Shown here piece by piece: positions 16,664-26,845 of a stretch of DNA of 64,000 nt. The position numbers were made by a program, and so were the translations under genes. The stretch's first letter is position 1. Every line of letters starts with the position of its first letter. The stretch is from positions 62,001-126,000 of the forward strand of contig PBMB01000017.1 of the NCBI GenBank assembly GCA_002722455.1, written 5' to 3'. The notes under the pieces were generated by a model, which saw only the letters and a list, made by a program, of their open reading frames with translations, made no database searches and had not been told where the DNA came from. Origin of the DNA: Chloroflexota bacterium. GTDB taxonomy: Bacteria; Chloroflexota; Dehalococcoidia; Lucifugimonadales; GCA-2722455.

Positions 16664-19600
16664 CTATATATCTTTTGTCATTTTGCTAAAAAATCGTGAA
16701 ATATAAAAACTATATATAATCCACATGCTAATTAATACAATCGAAAAAATTATTAATATGTCAGTATTTAATACAAATGTATGTGGAATGATATGCCTGG
16801 ATAGAGAAAGCTCGATCGTTATCAAATCATTCAATACATTAACAAAATAAGACCCAATTAAAGCGCCTATGAGTAAAGATATAATCCCAATAACAAAAAA
16901 TTCAAAAATTGCTAAACAAACTAAAGATTTTTGCGACATTCCTAAATTCCACAATATCCAATAAGCTTTACCTATACGTCTCTTTAAACGAATAACAAAT
17001 ACTAGGTACAAGACCCCTGCAAGCAATATAGATATGAAAAAACAAAATAATATCAAATTTGTTTTAGATACACGAAGATTAAAATAATCTAGGGTTTCAC
17101 TTACAATAGCTTCTTCTATTGAATCTAAATTATCAGACCCAAAATTTCTAGCAGAAATAACACCTGGAGACATAGAGCTTTGATCATTAAATTGCACGAA
17201 TAATTCATTAGGTGAAATCAGATTTTTACCTGTAACAAACTTAAGATAATCACTGATTACCCGAATATCAAAAATAATAAAATGTCCATTTTCGAGATCT
17301 ATAGTAGAAAAATATTTCGTTGCCCCTTTAATCTCCAGGGGTAATAAAATTTCATCGATTTCTATAAAAATCTTGTTAATACCTTTGTCTAAAAATTGAT
17401 TCTCAAGACTGTTGCTGACAATAACAGGTATATATTTGAAATTAGTTGGAATATATATCCCTCGAATATTATTATTACTAAATTCTGGTAAAGAAACTTT
17501 TAAAACATCTCCTCGAATTATATCTTGGTGTTTATCTACAAAGTCTTTATCTAAAGAAAATGGTAGCGGCATTAACTCCCACTCATATTCATCGGTAAAA
17601 ACATCTAATTCTCTGCTCTCTCCATAGTTAGAAAGAACATGAATATCATCCAATAATACATCCCCTATTTGTAAGGTACCAGAGGTACCTGGCTGAAAAA
17701 ACTGAATCCCTATAACACTGGTAGTACCTGTTAAATCTTCAGGAATTGTTGCATTTAATAAATTCCATTCCACTCCTTTAACTTTACCAAGCGATACAAC
17801 TTTAACTTGTTCATTTGAATCGATTAAAACAACCCATACTGCAAGTTCAGCAAATATATCAAGCGATTTTGCCCATAATCTTATTTCTGTCGAGTATTGT
17901 GGTAACGTTATTTTCTTAGTATACTGCCCCGCCATAATCAAATTCATCAATTCGGTCATATTTGTATCAGAAAAATCATCTCTATGGAACCAAGATTGAT
18001 CGAGTATTTCATTTGGATTAATGGCAAAAACTTGTCCCGTATCACCTTCCAAATTAAAACTACTTCTCCATCCTCTAGAAAAATTATCAATATTAAGATT
18101 TGTATTTACTTTTTCCAAAACATTATCAAAAGAACCTACTCCAAAAGTACCAATATTGGTAACTCTTAAATCAACTCCTCTTCTATATTGAATTGAATCA
18201 GATAATTGTTTTTCCATAGTAATCCATAAAGTTGTTACAAATACTATCAATACTCCAACTATGGATAAACTTAAACTTATCCATCTATGCTCACTCGAAA
18301 ACCTTCTTAAAAACATACTAAAAACATAGAAGTCTGGACTAATAAACTCCATTTTTCTAGTACAGTAACTAACGATTTCTATCAAAAGTCTGATAGAAAA
18401 TAGTGCTGCTGCTAAAATAATAAAAATAAAGATGGCACTAGATGCTAAACCGCTTAAAAAACTTATATTATCTAATGAGAGTAATACTAAAGATTGATTC
18501 TGTATTTGCCAATAAAAAAACATTCCAATACTTACTACAAAAATATCTATAAAATAGATAGGTGCCTTGAAAAGTTGTCTCTGAACTAAAGACGGTATTT
18601 GATTTGTTCGATAGAACACTAGACCAGCAGAAATCCATCCAATTGACATATAGAAAACAGCACTAACCAAACCAATGAATAAACTAATAAACACCACATA
18701 CTGAGCTTGAAAGATAATATATCTTAATGTATCCATTAGGTGCTGTAGTACGCCCAATTGTGAATAAGAATATTGTATGATTCCCAAATTAATTAACAGG
18801 CTACCTATTACAGTTACAAAAAATATTACGATACTCTCTGCAAAATATTGTTGCGTTAAATCTTTAAACTTCGCTCCACGCAAACACAATATACACATAG
18901 TAAACCATCTTTTATTTGCAATCTGTATCGAAACTATCGATAAAGTGATGACTGATATAGTTAAAATGAGTGTATAAAAAATTCTATCCACAAATGCTGT
19001 AATTCTCTTCCTCTCCAAAACAACATCCAAAAGACCATCAAGGGTTTGGTAAGAAATATTCGATCCAGGCATTTCTCTAATCATGGATTCTCTAAAAAAA
19101 ACAAGGTTTGATTTTAAATCTTTTGGATCCATATTGCTTAAAAAGTCTTTATCTAAAACTATGTTCCAAATTGGAAATAATATATTAGTATCTGCTCTAG
19201 GAGTTATACGATAAAATGATTCTTTATCAACAAAAAATGCCAACAATGGATCATTTGTATCAACGTTAACTCCTATCGGAGGAGGAGAACTAAATGTAGG
19301 TGCTGCCTGCGGATTAATAAACAAATGAAAATTATCTGTAACAGAATTATTTATCATTTTTTTATCGATTATTCCGAGAATTCTAATGTTGGTCCACTCA
19401 TAATTCTTATCAATACCTCGAATTACACGAAGATAATCCCCCTGCTTTACACCATACCATTGAGCAACTTCAGCACCAATCATGGCATCGATCACTTCAG
19501 GATTTTTCTTATAATCAACAATAGTCGTCGCAATTTCTTGATTTCCAGCAAAAGTTTGATGCCAATCAACATTCGAAATATATGCAAAATATCCTCTTGT

Positions 19601-19960
19601 AATTGGATCCCCCTGAGAAATCATTTGATTAAAGGAATCATCAGGTTTTTCAACCAACATCGTAGAAGAAGACATGTAACCTTGGTGATATCTATAAGCA
19701 TTTCCAAAAACATTATTTGTTTCTTTAAATAAAAATTGATCCTTTAAATCAAATTGTGTTTTATCAGTATTGAGAGGAGAGCCAATAATAGAAATTTTTA
19801 ATTCATCATCATAGTGGGTTTTCAGTTGAATCATAAATGATAACTGAGTACTGATTTTTTCATGGGCAAATAAATGGACTAGGGTTACACTAATTATTAA
19901 AACAACTAATAACCAAACGAAAAAAAAATGTCTCTCTTTAAAATACATCCATTTAATCAA
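16664..19960 (-). CDS. Large FtsX/MacB-type ABC permease (1098 residues)
   Basis: The second permease of the operon, with the same architecture: N-terminal helix (FFFVWLLVVLIISVTLVHLF), outside domain with GAEVAQWYGVKQGDYLRV, a multi-helix centre (about residues 320-580), a second outside domain with a lectin-like beta-rich segment (about residues 620-800), and C-terminal helices. Start is TTG with GGTGG upstream; an ATG four codons in (19948) is the alternative. It lies 31 bases before the other permease. The pair probably forms a heterodimer, driven by the two ATPases downstream. Confidence 0.8.
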   Translation of the reverse strand: MIKWMYFKERHFFFVWLLVVLIISVTLVHLFAHEKISTQLSFMIQLKTHYDDELKISIIGSPLNTDKTQFDLKDQFLFKETNNVFGNAYRYHQGYMSSSTMLVEKPDDSFNQMISQGDPITRGYFAYISNVDWHQTFAGNQEIATTIVDYKKNPEVIDAMIGAEVAQWYGVKQGDYLRVIRGIDKNYEWTNIRILGIIDKKMINNSVTDNFHLFINPQAAPTFSSPPPIGVNVDTNDPLLAFFVDKESFYRITPRADTNILFPIWNIVLDKDFLSNMDPKDLKSNLVFFRESMIREMPGSNISYQTLDGLLDVVLERKRITAFVDRIFYTLILTISVITLSIVSIQIANKRWFTMCILCLRGAKFKDLTQQYFAESIVIFFVTVIGSLLINLGIIQYSYSQLGVLQHLMDTLRYIIFQAQYVVFISLFIGLVSAVFYMSIGWISAGLVFYRTNQIPSLVQRQLFKAPIYFIDIFVVSIGMFFYWQIQNQSLVLLSLDNISFLSGLASSAIFIFIILAAALFSIRLLIEIVSYCTRKMEFISPDFYVFSMFLRRFSSEHRWISLSLSIVGVLIVFVTTLWITMEKQLSDSIQYRRGVDLRVTNIGTFGVGSFDNVLEKVNTNLNIDNFSRGWRSSFNLEGDTGQVFAINPNEILDQSWFHRDDFSDTNMTELMNLIMAGQYTKKITLPQYSTEIRLWAKSLDIFAELAVWVVLIDSNEQVKVVSLGKVKGVEWNLLNATIPEDLTGTTSVIGIQFFQPGTSGTLQIGDVLLDDIHVLSNYGESRELDVFTDEYEWELMPLPFSLDKDFVDKHQDIIRGDVLKVSLPEFSNNNIRGIYIPTNFKYIPVIVSNSLENQFLDKGINKIFIEIDEILLPLEIKGATKYFSTIDLENGHFIIFDIRVISDYLKFVTGKNLISPNELFVQFNDQSSMSPGVISARNFGSDNLDSIEEAIVSETLDYFNLRVSKTNLILFCFFISILLAGVLYLVFVIRLKRRIGKAYWILWNLGMSQKSLVCLAIFEFFVIGIISLLIGALIGSYFVNVLNDLITIELSLSRHIIPHTFVLNTDILIIFSIVLISMWIIYSFYISRFFSKMTKDI

Positions 19961-19998
19961 AATACACCACCATTATTAACCAACCCAAGTTATTTGTT

Positions 19999-22113
19999 TT
20001 AAATAGAAATTTGTCCATTTTTTAATCGAAAATTATCAATATTTGTGTCGATATACTTACGCATAATTTTTTGAATCTCAAAAACAAACATATCTGTCGT
20101 TGGCCCTTCTAGTCGAACTTCAAACCCATATTTACCAAAACCTACATTGAGATCATCTTTAACAAGGCCTTCAGGACCATCAAAATAATAAGTTTTTGTG
20201 TCCTCCAATTCTTTGGGCATATTATTCCATTGATCCCGATAAATATTAGTATTAGCTAAAACTACAGTAGGTATATCTCCAAAAAAATTTTGATCTTTTC
20301 TATTCACAATGACATCACCAAGTACTACATTTTTTTTCAATTCAGGTGCCCATGGCATTACTCTATAACTCATACCTGGAAAAATCCAAGGAGATATTTG
20401 CGCAATCACTCGTTCAAATTCATGCCATCTAACTAATTCAGGCAATCTATTTGAAGGTAATATATTATTATCAGCCCATTCACCAATTTTATGTCCTGAT
20501 CTAGCATAATTAAATGCAGCAAACCAATTTGCTACACTCCTCATAGCTCTAGAAGTTCTCATAAAATCATCTCCCATAAATACGTTTTTCTGAGATGATT
20601 GACTATAGGGATTACTAATCGGTCTATTCGCACCATCAACAACAATAATGTGTGGCATATCATGATTTAGCTTACTAACAAATTCTGTTGGAAATATATG
20701 AGGAACTGTCATTCTCATACTTGCACCAGAACGGATATACTGATATTTAACCGTCGCCCAATCTGTTATATATGGTTCAATTAACTCTATAACCCATTGT
20801 CTTCCATACCGTTCATTACCAATAATAATAATATCTCTACTAGTATGACTCTTAAATTTTTCTAAGAATGACAAAAAACACATCGCTTCATATGCACATC
20901 GAAAAGCATTATTTTTTTGGATTTCTGTAATTTCCACTGACTTTGATTTCTTAGAAATTGGTAAGGTCTTAAGTCTATTGAATCCTTCATATATATTCGG
21001 AATTGTGAACCTAGATAACTGTAAATCACGTCTATGAAAATCCCAATCATTATATGAAAAGCCTAGTGTTTCTCTATATAAATTCCGCACAAAGCTTTCA
21101 AAATGTTTAAACTCTAATTCTTTTTGTATTAAATTATTTGGAATAAATTGCCCATTAATAGTTTCTGCTCTATAGTAATCTAAACGTTCCAAAAGGATTT
21201 CAATTTTTGTATCTTTTTGGGCTAAATAATTAATTATCTGAGGTGTTAACACTACACCATCATAATTTGTCCATGTATTAACATCACTTAACCAATTAGA
21301 AATAGAATGAAATCTATGTAAAATTTCATTGATGTCAAAATTCTCAACAAATATTTCTAATAGATTAATATCTAACAAAGAATCTTTTGACATCTCTTTT
21401 ATACCAAATGGAATTCCCAGTTTTTCTGCTTCTACAACTAATTTAGACATAGAAAATATTTGGACAGATATAAAAACGGGATAAAATTTCTGAAATATAT
21501 CTTTATCAGATATTAATTTTTTTTGTTCTTGTTGACATGTTGAAAGATGATTCAAAGCCAATGCTATTTCTCTTGGAACTGTTAATACTGTTTGAATATT
21601 AAGTGATCCTTTTAGAATTTCTTGATACCAATAAACCATGATTTGTTCAAAAAACTCGCCGTAATCCTCTAAGTCATCTAAAAAACCCTTAGAGTCTAAT
21701 TCTTCAGTAAAAACACAGGCCACCTTAACTGCTGATATCTTTCCAAGAACAACTAAATTATCGAATTCCTGCCGTACAGAATTACAAATATAGAACCGCC
21801 ATTTAAAATAATCTACTAAAAAAAGAGACTCTTGATGACTGATTCGAGAACATTGATATCCTTCGATAATGTGACATATGCCCTTTAATACATCAATAGG
21901 CTCTTCTGAATATACTTCATTAAAGGCCTTAATTTGATTAAGAACTAATGATAAATTATCTTCTACATTAAAAAAATCTACTAATGAATTCTTGCTATTT
22001 TCTACAAAGATCACCTTTGCAAAATAATCACTAACTTCAGTATGTTTTACTTTATCTAACTCCCATTGACGAAAAGTCTTTAATAACTTGTCAATTTTCG
22101 ATAAAGAGATCAT
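19999..22113 (-). CDS. Uncharacterised 704-residue protein at the head of the ABC/FtsX operon
   Basis: I do not recognise a family. The protein is soluble by appearance, with no signal peptide or membrane segment. The first about 400 residues are helix-rich. The centre has two buried strands, RDIIIIGNERYGRQWVIE and PHIIVVDGANRP, spaced like a Rossmann-type or phosphoribosyltransferase-like fold, followed by a helical region with SRAMRSVANWFAAFNYAR. The C-terminal part has VVLGDVIVNRKDQNFFGD and a conserved-looking YYFDGPEGLV. ATG start; the first permease gene begins 38 bases downstream, so the two are probably cotranscribed. A cytoplasmic partner of the transporter or an enzyme making its substrate are both possible. 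Confidence 0.55.
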   Translation of the reverse strand: MISLSKIDKLLKTFRQWELDKVKHTEVSDYFAKVIFVENSKNSLVDFFNVEDNLSLVLNQIKAFNEVYSEEPIDVLKGICHIIEGYQCSRISHQESLFLVDYFKWRFYICNSVRQEFDNLVVLGKISAVKVACVFTEELDSKGFLDDLEDYGEFFEQIMVYWYQEILKGSLNIQTVLTVPREIALALNHLSTCQQEQKKLISDKDIFQKFYPVFISVQIFSMSKLVVEAEKLGIPFGIKEMSKDSLLDINLLEIFVENFDINEILHRFHSISNWLSDVNTWTNYDGVVLTPQIINYLAQKDTKIEILLERLDYYRAETINGQFIPNNLIQKELEFKHFESFVRNLYRETLGFSYNDWDFHRRDLQLSRFTIPNIYEGFNRLKTLPISKKSKSVEITEIQKNNAFRCAYEAMCFLSFLEKFKSHTSRDIIIIGNERYGRQWVIELIEPYITDWATVKYQYIRSGASMRMTVPHIFPTEFVSKLNHDMPHIIVVDGANRPISNPYSQSSQKNVFMGDDFMRTSRAMRSVANWFAAFNYARSGHKIGEWADNNILPSNRLPELVRWHEFERVIAQISPWIFPGMSYRVMPWAPELKKNVVLGDVIVNRKDQNFFGDIPTVVLANTNIYRDQWNNMPKELEDTKTYYFDGPEGLVKDDLNVGFGKYGFEVRLEGPTTDMFVFEIQKIMRKYIDTNIDNFRLKNGQISI

Positions 22114-22190
22114 AATTTACTTACCGCTATATCAAATATTTCACATTATACCCTATAAAAAATAGCAATACATAACATACAGGAATATAC

Positions 22191-22505
22191 TTGGAAAATC
22201 TTTCAATTACTGACATAAAATTACTGCAGTCTCATATTTCAATCACTTGGAATAATGGACATACATCTATTTTTAGTTCTCGCAAGATAAGACTTAATTG
22301 TAAATGCGCCCAATGTGTAGATGAAATTACACAAGAAAATTTAATTGATGAAACCACGATTTCAGAAATACTATATGCTGAAGACCATTTGATAGTAGGG
22401 AAATACGCAATACAATTTCTTTGGAGCGATGGTCACTCTACTGGTATTTATCCCTTTGATACATTACTCAAACTATGCCAGTGTCAAATATGTAATAATC
22501 AATGA
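22191..22505 (+). CDS. DUF971 (gamma-butyrobetaine-hydroxylase N-terminal-like) protein
   Basis: A 104-residue stand-alone DUF971 domain: the pattern ITWNNGHTSIFSSRKIRLNC, then VGKYAIQFLWSDGHSTGIYP, matches the domain found at the N-terminus of gamma-butyrobetaine hydroxylases and as single proteins near iron-sulfur scaffold genes. It carries two close cysteine clusters, Cys37/39/42 (CKCAQC) and Cys96/98/101 (CQCQIC), suggesting bound zinc or iron-sulfur. The start is TTG with AGGAAT upstream. The 3' end overlaps the convergent surE gene by 7 bases. The cellular role of stand-alone DUF971 proteins is not settled. Confidence 0.8.
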   Translation: MENLSITDIKLLQSHISITWNNGHTSIFSSRKIRLNCKCAQCVDEITQENLIDETTISEILYAEDHLIVGKYAIQFLWSDGHSTGIYPFDTLLKLCQCQICNNQ

Positions 22506-23275
22506 TCTGAAAAAACGATATCTGGCCACTTAACAGTCTCGATAAACGAAGAAGGAAATTTTTCCACAAACTTTGGTTCTATCTGGCTAACAGAAATATA
22601 TCCTTGATCAGTAGCATTTATATCACTCATTTCAGAATGGACTACCTGGGTAATTCGTTTTCTACCAATTTGAACAATATTATTATCTTTGTCATTTTTA
22701 ATAATATCCTCTACATATAGTCTGCCACCAAGAACAGAATTATGAATTCCACAAATTTTATCTCTTGATAAATTAGGTACATTTATATTTAATACTTTAA
22801 AAAAAGGATTCTTTTTATCTCTAACTAATTTGGCAAAATACATTGCTATGTCTGATGCAACAGAATAATTTACATCAGTAATAGCACATACAGAAATTGC
22901 TATAGAAGGAATATTGTATAAAGAACCCATCATCGCAGCACTAACAGTACCAGAACTAATACAATCCAATCCAAGATTGGAACCAGCATTTATACCAGAA
23001 ATTAATAAGTCAAATTTATCATCTTCGAGATATTCCATACCAATACAAACACAATCTGATGGGGTGCCATCAACTATAAAAGTGGATACCTTAGAAAATA
23101 AAGAACTACTTTTTTTAATCTTGATATCTGTTTGCAAAGTAAATGCAGCTCCTATACCACTCTTATCAGAACTAGGAACAATAACAGTTACATCAAATAA
23201 TAAAGATAATTTTTCGACTAAACTACTTAGTCCATCGGACTGAAAGCCATCATCGTTAGTTACTAAAATTTTCAA
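22499..23275 (-). CDS. surE: 5'/3'-nucleotidase SurE
   Basis: SurE is a metal-dependent phosphatase acting on nucleoside 5'- and 3'-monophosphates. The N-terminus ILVTNDDGFQSDGLSSL holds the metal-binding Asp pair. GTPSDCVCIG and LISGINAGSNLG are the next signature elements, and GTVSAAMMGSLYNIPSIAIS completes the fold. Length 258 is typical. Translation starts at a TTG that overlaps the panC stop (TTGA), so it is coupled to panC. It forms the last gene of panB-panC-surE. Confidence 0.93.
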   Translation of the reverse strand: MKILVTNDDGFQSDGLSSLVEKLSLLFDVTVIVPSSDKSGIGAAFTLQTDIKIKKSSSLFSKVSTFIVDGTPSDCVCIGMEYLEDDKFDLLISGINAGSNLGLDCISSGTVSAAMMGSLYNIPSIAISVCAITDVNYSVASDIAMYFAKLVRDKKNPFFKVLNINVPNLSRDKICGIHNSVLGGRLYVEDIIKNDKDNNIVQIGRKRITQVVHSEMSDINATDQGYISVSQIEPKFVEKFPSSFIETVKWPDIVFSDH

Positions 23276-24114
23276 AATTTAACCCCAGTATTATCTAACA
23301 CCAAATTATCAATTAAACGCACCTTACCAACATAAGCAGCAATACTAATTAAACATTTCTTCTCAATTAAGTTTAGCTCTTCCAATGTATCCGGGTCAGA
23401 AATGTTAACATAATCAATTTGAATTAAAGGCTCTTTTGCCAATGCTGATGAAATAGCATTTTTTAATTCTTCTGGAGTGCTACTCTTAAGACCTTGTAAG
23501 TTTTCAAGCGATTGATATAAAGTCCTTGCAGCTTTTCTTTCATTGCTAGATAAATACTTATTACGACTACTAAATGCAACTCCATCTACATCACGTACAG
23601 TAGGAATGGTAACGATTGAGCCCCCCAAATTTAAATCTCTATTCATTTGTCGAATCAATAATACCTGTTGTGCATCTTTCTGACCAAAATAAGCATAATC
23701 AGGTCGACATAAAACTAATAATTTACAAACAACAGTTGCAACTCCACGAAAATGTCCTGGCCGTGATTTACCTTCCAGCTTATCACTAAATTTTTCTACA
23801 TCAATATATGTACTAAACCCAGGTGGATAAAATTCATCAATAGTAGGTATAAAAACAAGATCTACATTAAGATCTTTTAATATCTCTAAGTCTCTATCTA
23901 TATTTCGAGGATATTCTTCAAAATCCTCATTAGGTAAAAACTGAAGAGGATTTACAAAAATAGAAACAATTGTACTTACATTGTCAGTACTGGAACAATT
24001 TATTAACTCCTGATGTCCTTGATGTAGATCTCCCATTGTTGGAACTAATCCTATAGAACGAGGTAATTTAAATATACTCTCCCGCATATCTTTTACACTA
24101 GTTATAACTTCCAT
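23272..24114 (-). CDS. panC: Pantothenate synthetase
   Basis: PanC joins pantoate and beta-alanine using ATP, the last step of vitamin B5 synthesis. The adenylate-forming motifs are visible: VPTMGDLHQGHQELI (HIGH-like), SIFVNPLQF, and GVAFSSRNKYLS (KMSKS-like), with FGQKDAQQV in between. Length 280 fits. It is preceded by panB by about 40 bases and overlaps surE, a common arrangement for pathway and housekeeping coupling. panD is not in the window. Confidence 0.95.
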   Translation of the reverse strand: MEVITSVKDMRESIFKLPRSIGLVPTMGDLHQGHQELINCSSTDNVSTIVSIFVNPLQFLPNEDFEEYPRNIDRDLEILKDLNVDLVFIPTIDEFYPPGFSTYIDVEKFSDKLEGKSRPGHFRGVATVVCKLLVLCRPDYAYFGQKDAQQVLLIRQMNRDLNLGGSIVTIPTVRDVDGVAFSSRNKYLSSNERKAARTLYQSLENLQGLKSSTPEELKNAISSALAKEPLIQIDYVNISDPDTLEELNLIEKKCLISIAAYVGKVRLIDNLVLDNTGVKF

Positions 24115-24153
24115 AATTTTAAACTAAATTAATAACAAATACAGTTTGTTGTT

Positions 24154-24999
24154 TTAACATAAATCAATATCCCCTTTCATTGCGGCTAATTCTGTGGGAG
24201 AAAGATGATATATTTGTTGTTCTGTAGGAAAATTGTTGCCTTTAACATCATTAACATAATCTTTAACAGCAAGTAAAACTGAATCATAAAGATTTCCATA
24301 ATTTTTAGCATGCCGAGGAACAAAATCTTTAAATAACCCCATTAAATCATGAAAAACTTGTACTTGACCATCACAAAAACTTCCTGCTCCAATACCTATC
24401 GTAGGAATTGGAAAACTTTTAGTAATAATTTTACTGATTTCACTAGGAATAGCTTCCAAAACAAGTGCATATACCCCAGCCTCAACCAAAGATTCTGCAT
24501 CCTTTAATATTTTTTTAGCTGATTCAGGATTTCTACCTTGTATTCGATAACCTCCAATTTGATTTACCGATTGAGGTGTTAGTCCAATATGTCCCATAAC
24601 TGGAATACCTGCATTAACTAAAACATTAACTTTAGATGCTACCTCAACACCTCCTTCCATTTTGACTGATTGAACACCTCCTTCCTTCATTAAACGTGCT
24701 GCATTTCGAAGTGCTTGCACTACTGTAGCTTGATAACTCATAAATGGCATATCAGCTACTACATGAATTTTTTGGGTGCCACGTATTACAGCCTTAGCAT
24801 GATGTAATATATCGTCCATAGTAACCGAAACAGTTGTTTCATAACCTAATACTACCTGCCCTAAACTATCTCCAACTAATACCAATGGAATTTCAGCCTC
24901 TTCTAAAATTTTTGCACTGGTATAATCATATGCAGTTACCATAGGAATTGGTTCTCCTGCAACTTTCATTTGTTTAAATAAATTGATGGTATTTCTCAT
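24154..24999 (-). CDS. panB: 3-methyl-2-oxobutanoate hydroxymethyltransferase
   Basis: PanB adds a hydroxymethyl group from methylene-tetrahydrofolate to alpha-ketoisovalerate, making ketopantoate. Diagnostic segments are MVTAYDYTSAKILEEA, VLVGDSLGQVVLGYETT, VVADMPFMSYQ, VKMEGGV, GHIGLTPQSVNQIGGYRIQG, and IGIGAGSFCDGQVQVFHDLMG. Length 281 is normal. ATG start with GAGGT upstream. Its substrate alpha-ketoisovalerate also comes from the ilv pathway encoded in part at 50096-53384. Confidence 0.96.
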   Translation of the reverse strand: MRNTINLFKQMKVAGEPIPMVTAYDYTSAKILEEAEIPLVLVGDSLGQVVLGYETTVSVTMDDILHHAKAVIRGTQKIHVVADMPFMSYQATVVQALRNAARLMKEGGVQSVKMEGGVEVASKVNVLVNAGIPVMGHIGLTPQSVNQIGGYRIQGRNPESAKKILKDAESLVEAGVYALVLEAIPSEISKIITKSFPIPTIGIGAGSFCDGQVQVFHDLMGLFKDFVPRHAKNYGNLYDSVLLAVKDYVNDVKGNNFPTEQQIYHLSPTELAAMKGDIDLC

Positions 25000-25390
25000 C
25001 TGTATACCTCAAATTTCATGCCAAAATTTTCACCTTGAACATAAATTCCACAAAAATCAAAAATACAATCAAGTCATAGAAAAAACGGTAAAACACAAAG
25101 ATATTATTTCTCTTCTACTAATTACATGCTCACCTATCTATATTTGACTTGGCTGCATCAGAATATTAACAACTTCTAGGGAAAACCTCAATAGTTTTAC
25201 AGTAATCAAAATGAAATAGCAATCTCTCATTGCGTTCTTACTTATACATATTGATTGAATGGAACTACCTTAATGGTGTAGAATTAGAGTTTATCACGTA
25301 GTGAATACATTCACTTAACGTCATCTTAAATATGTTAAAGATTTAAATTTAACATATCTTAAAGTACATTTAATTTTTAAGGATTATAAA
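25000..25390. other. 391-bp divergent intergenic region between panB and lpdA
   Basis: No gene, tRNA or known riboswitch could be recognised. It must hold the promoters of the divergent panB and pdh transcripts. I see no consensus promoter pair I would defend. The clearest element is an inverted repeat at 25330-25357. Confidence 0.6.
25330..25357. promoter_or_regulatory. 10-8-10 inverted repeat upstream of lpdA, possible operator
   Basis: ATATGTTAAA (25330-25339) is repeated in inverse at 25348-25357, 33 bases before the TTG start of lpdA. Its dyad symmetry and location fit a repressor site or a weak hairpin in the leader of the pyruvate dehydrogenase operon. A 10-bp stem in AT-rich DNA can occur by chance. 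Confidence 0.35.
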
Positions 25391-26788
25391 TTGAACGATT
25401 ATGATTTAACAATTATTGGGAGTGGACCTGGTGGATATGTATGTGCAATTCGTGCAGCACAATTAGGACTCAAAGTTTGTATAGTGGAAAAAGATAATGT
25501 TGGTGGAGTTTGTTTAAATTGGGGATGTATACCTAGTAAAGCACTATTACGTAACGCTGAAATTCTAGATCTATTTCAACATGCAGCATCTTTTGGCATC
25601 TCTTATGAAAATTTAAAGTCAGATTACGGGCATGCAATAGATAGAAGTCGATCTATTGTAGATCAGCTTACTAGAGGAATAGCATCTCTTTTGAGAAAAA
25701 ATCAAGTCACTTATATCAACGGTAGTGCTGAAATATTAGATAAAAATACTATTATGATTTCAGAAAAAAATGTTACAGAAAAAAAGGAAATCCATTCAAC
25801 AAATATTGTAATCGCAACTGGAGCAACACCAAAATCTCTACCTTCTTTACCCCTAGATAACAATACCGTCGTTACTAGTAAAGAAGCTTTATTTGAAAAA
25901 AAACTTCCAGCACATATTGTCATTATAGGTGGAGGCGCTACAGGAGTTGAGTTTGCTTTTATTTATCGTAAATATGGTGTTGATGTAACAATTATTGAAG
26001 CAATGCCCTCAATATTACCTAATGAAGACTCTGATATAAGCGAAGCTCTAAAAAAGTCCTTGACTGAACAAGGAATTTCCATTTTTACTGATTTCCGTAT
26101 AACAAATGCCGATATCACAGATAATTCTGCAAATCTTACTATTTCCAATTCATCCGAAGAAAAAGTCCTCAGTTGTGACAAAATACTTGTTGCCATAGGT
26201 GCATCTGCAAATATTCAATCGTTAGGATTAGAAAATATAGATATTCAAACAACAACAAATGGGTTTATCGAAGTTGATGACTATATGTCTACTAATGTCA
26301 AAGGAATATATGCTATCGGTGATGTAACTGGAAAATTACTCCTTGCACATGTTGCATCTGCACAAGGCGTCCTTGTAGCTGAAACTATAGCTGGACTAGA
26401 TAGTCCTAAAATTGATTACGTCTCTGTACCTCGAGCAGTATATTGCCAACCCCAAGTTGCAAGTCTTGGACTCTCAGAAAAAGAGGCTGTCGATCAAGGA
26501 TATGATGTTAAAATTGGAGTGTTCCCTCTTAGCGCAAACGGTAAAGCTCTTGCAACGGAACACCGTAATGGTTTTGTGAAAATAGTTTCTGACTCAGAAA
26601 TTGGTGATATACTTGGTGTACACATGATTGGCCATGAGGTTACTGAACTGATATCGCATATTGCTATGACAAAACTTCTTGAAGGAACTACACAAGAACT
26701 AGGCTGGCTAATTCACCCTCATCCAACCATCTCTGAAACAATTAAAGAAGCTGCATTAGCCACTGAAAAACAGGCTATTCATATTTAA
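25391..26788 (+). CDS. lpdA: Dihydrolipoamide dehydrogenase (E3)
   Basis: E3 reoxidises the dihydrolipoyl group of E2 and passes electrons to NAD. The FAD motif GSGPGGYVCAIRAAQLG, the redox disulfide GGVCLNWGCIPSKALL, the NAD motif VIIGGGATGVEFAFIY, the GDVTGKLLLAHVASAQG segment and the C-terminal HPHPTISE with its catalytic His are all present. Length 465 is typical. TTG start with AAGGAT upstream. It is the first of four genes encoding a whole pyruvate dehydrogenase complex in the order E3-E1 alpha-E1 beta-E2. Confidence 0.95.
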   Translation: MNDYDLTIIGSGPGGYVCAIRAAQLGLKVCIVEKDNVGGVCLNWGCIPSKALLRNAEILDLFQHAASFGISYENLKSDYGHAIDRSRSIVDQLTRGIASLLRKNQVTYINGSAEILDKNTIMISEKNVTEKKEIHSTNIVIATGATPKSLPSLPLDNNTVVTSKEALFEKKLPAHIVIIGGGATGVEFAFIYRKYGVDVTIIEAMPSILPNEDSDISEALKKSLTEQGISIFTDFRITNADITDNSANLTISNSSEEKVLSCDKILVAIGASANIQSLGLENIDIQTTTNGFIEVDDYMSTNVKGIYAIGDVTGKLLLAHVASAQGVLVAETIAGLDSPKIDYVSVPRAVYCQPQVASLGLSEKEAVDQGYDVKIGVFPLSANGKALATEHRNGFVKIVSDSEIGDILGVHMIGHEVTELISHIAMTKLLEGTTQELGWLIHPHPTISETIKEAALATEKQAIHI

Positions 26789-26845
26789 AACAGTCTATAT
26801 ATAAAGTTTACTTCTCATAAAATAATATTTTTTAACATATAGAGC

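Noticed and set aside
25000-25390. A tRNA or small RNA in the panB-lpdA gap
   Set aside because: No T-loop GGTTCRA-like sequence or cloverleaf pairing could be found, and no small protein frame with a ribosome site.
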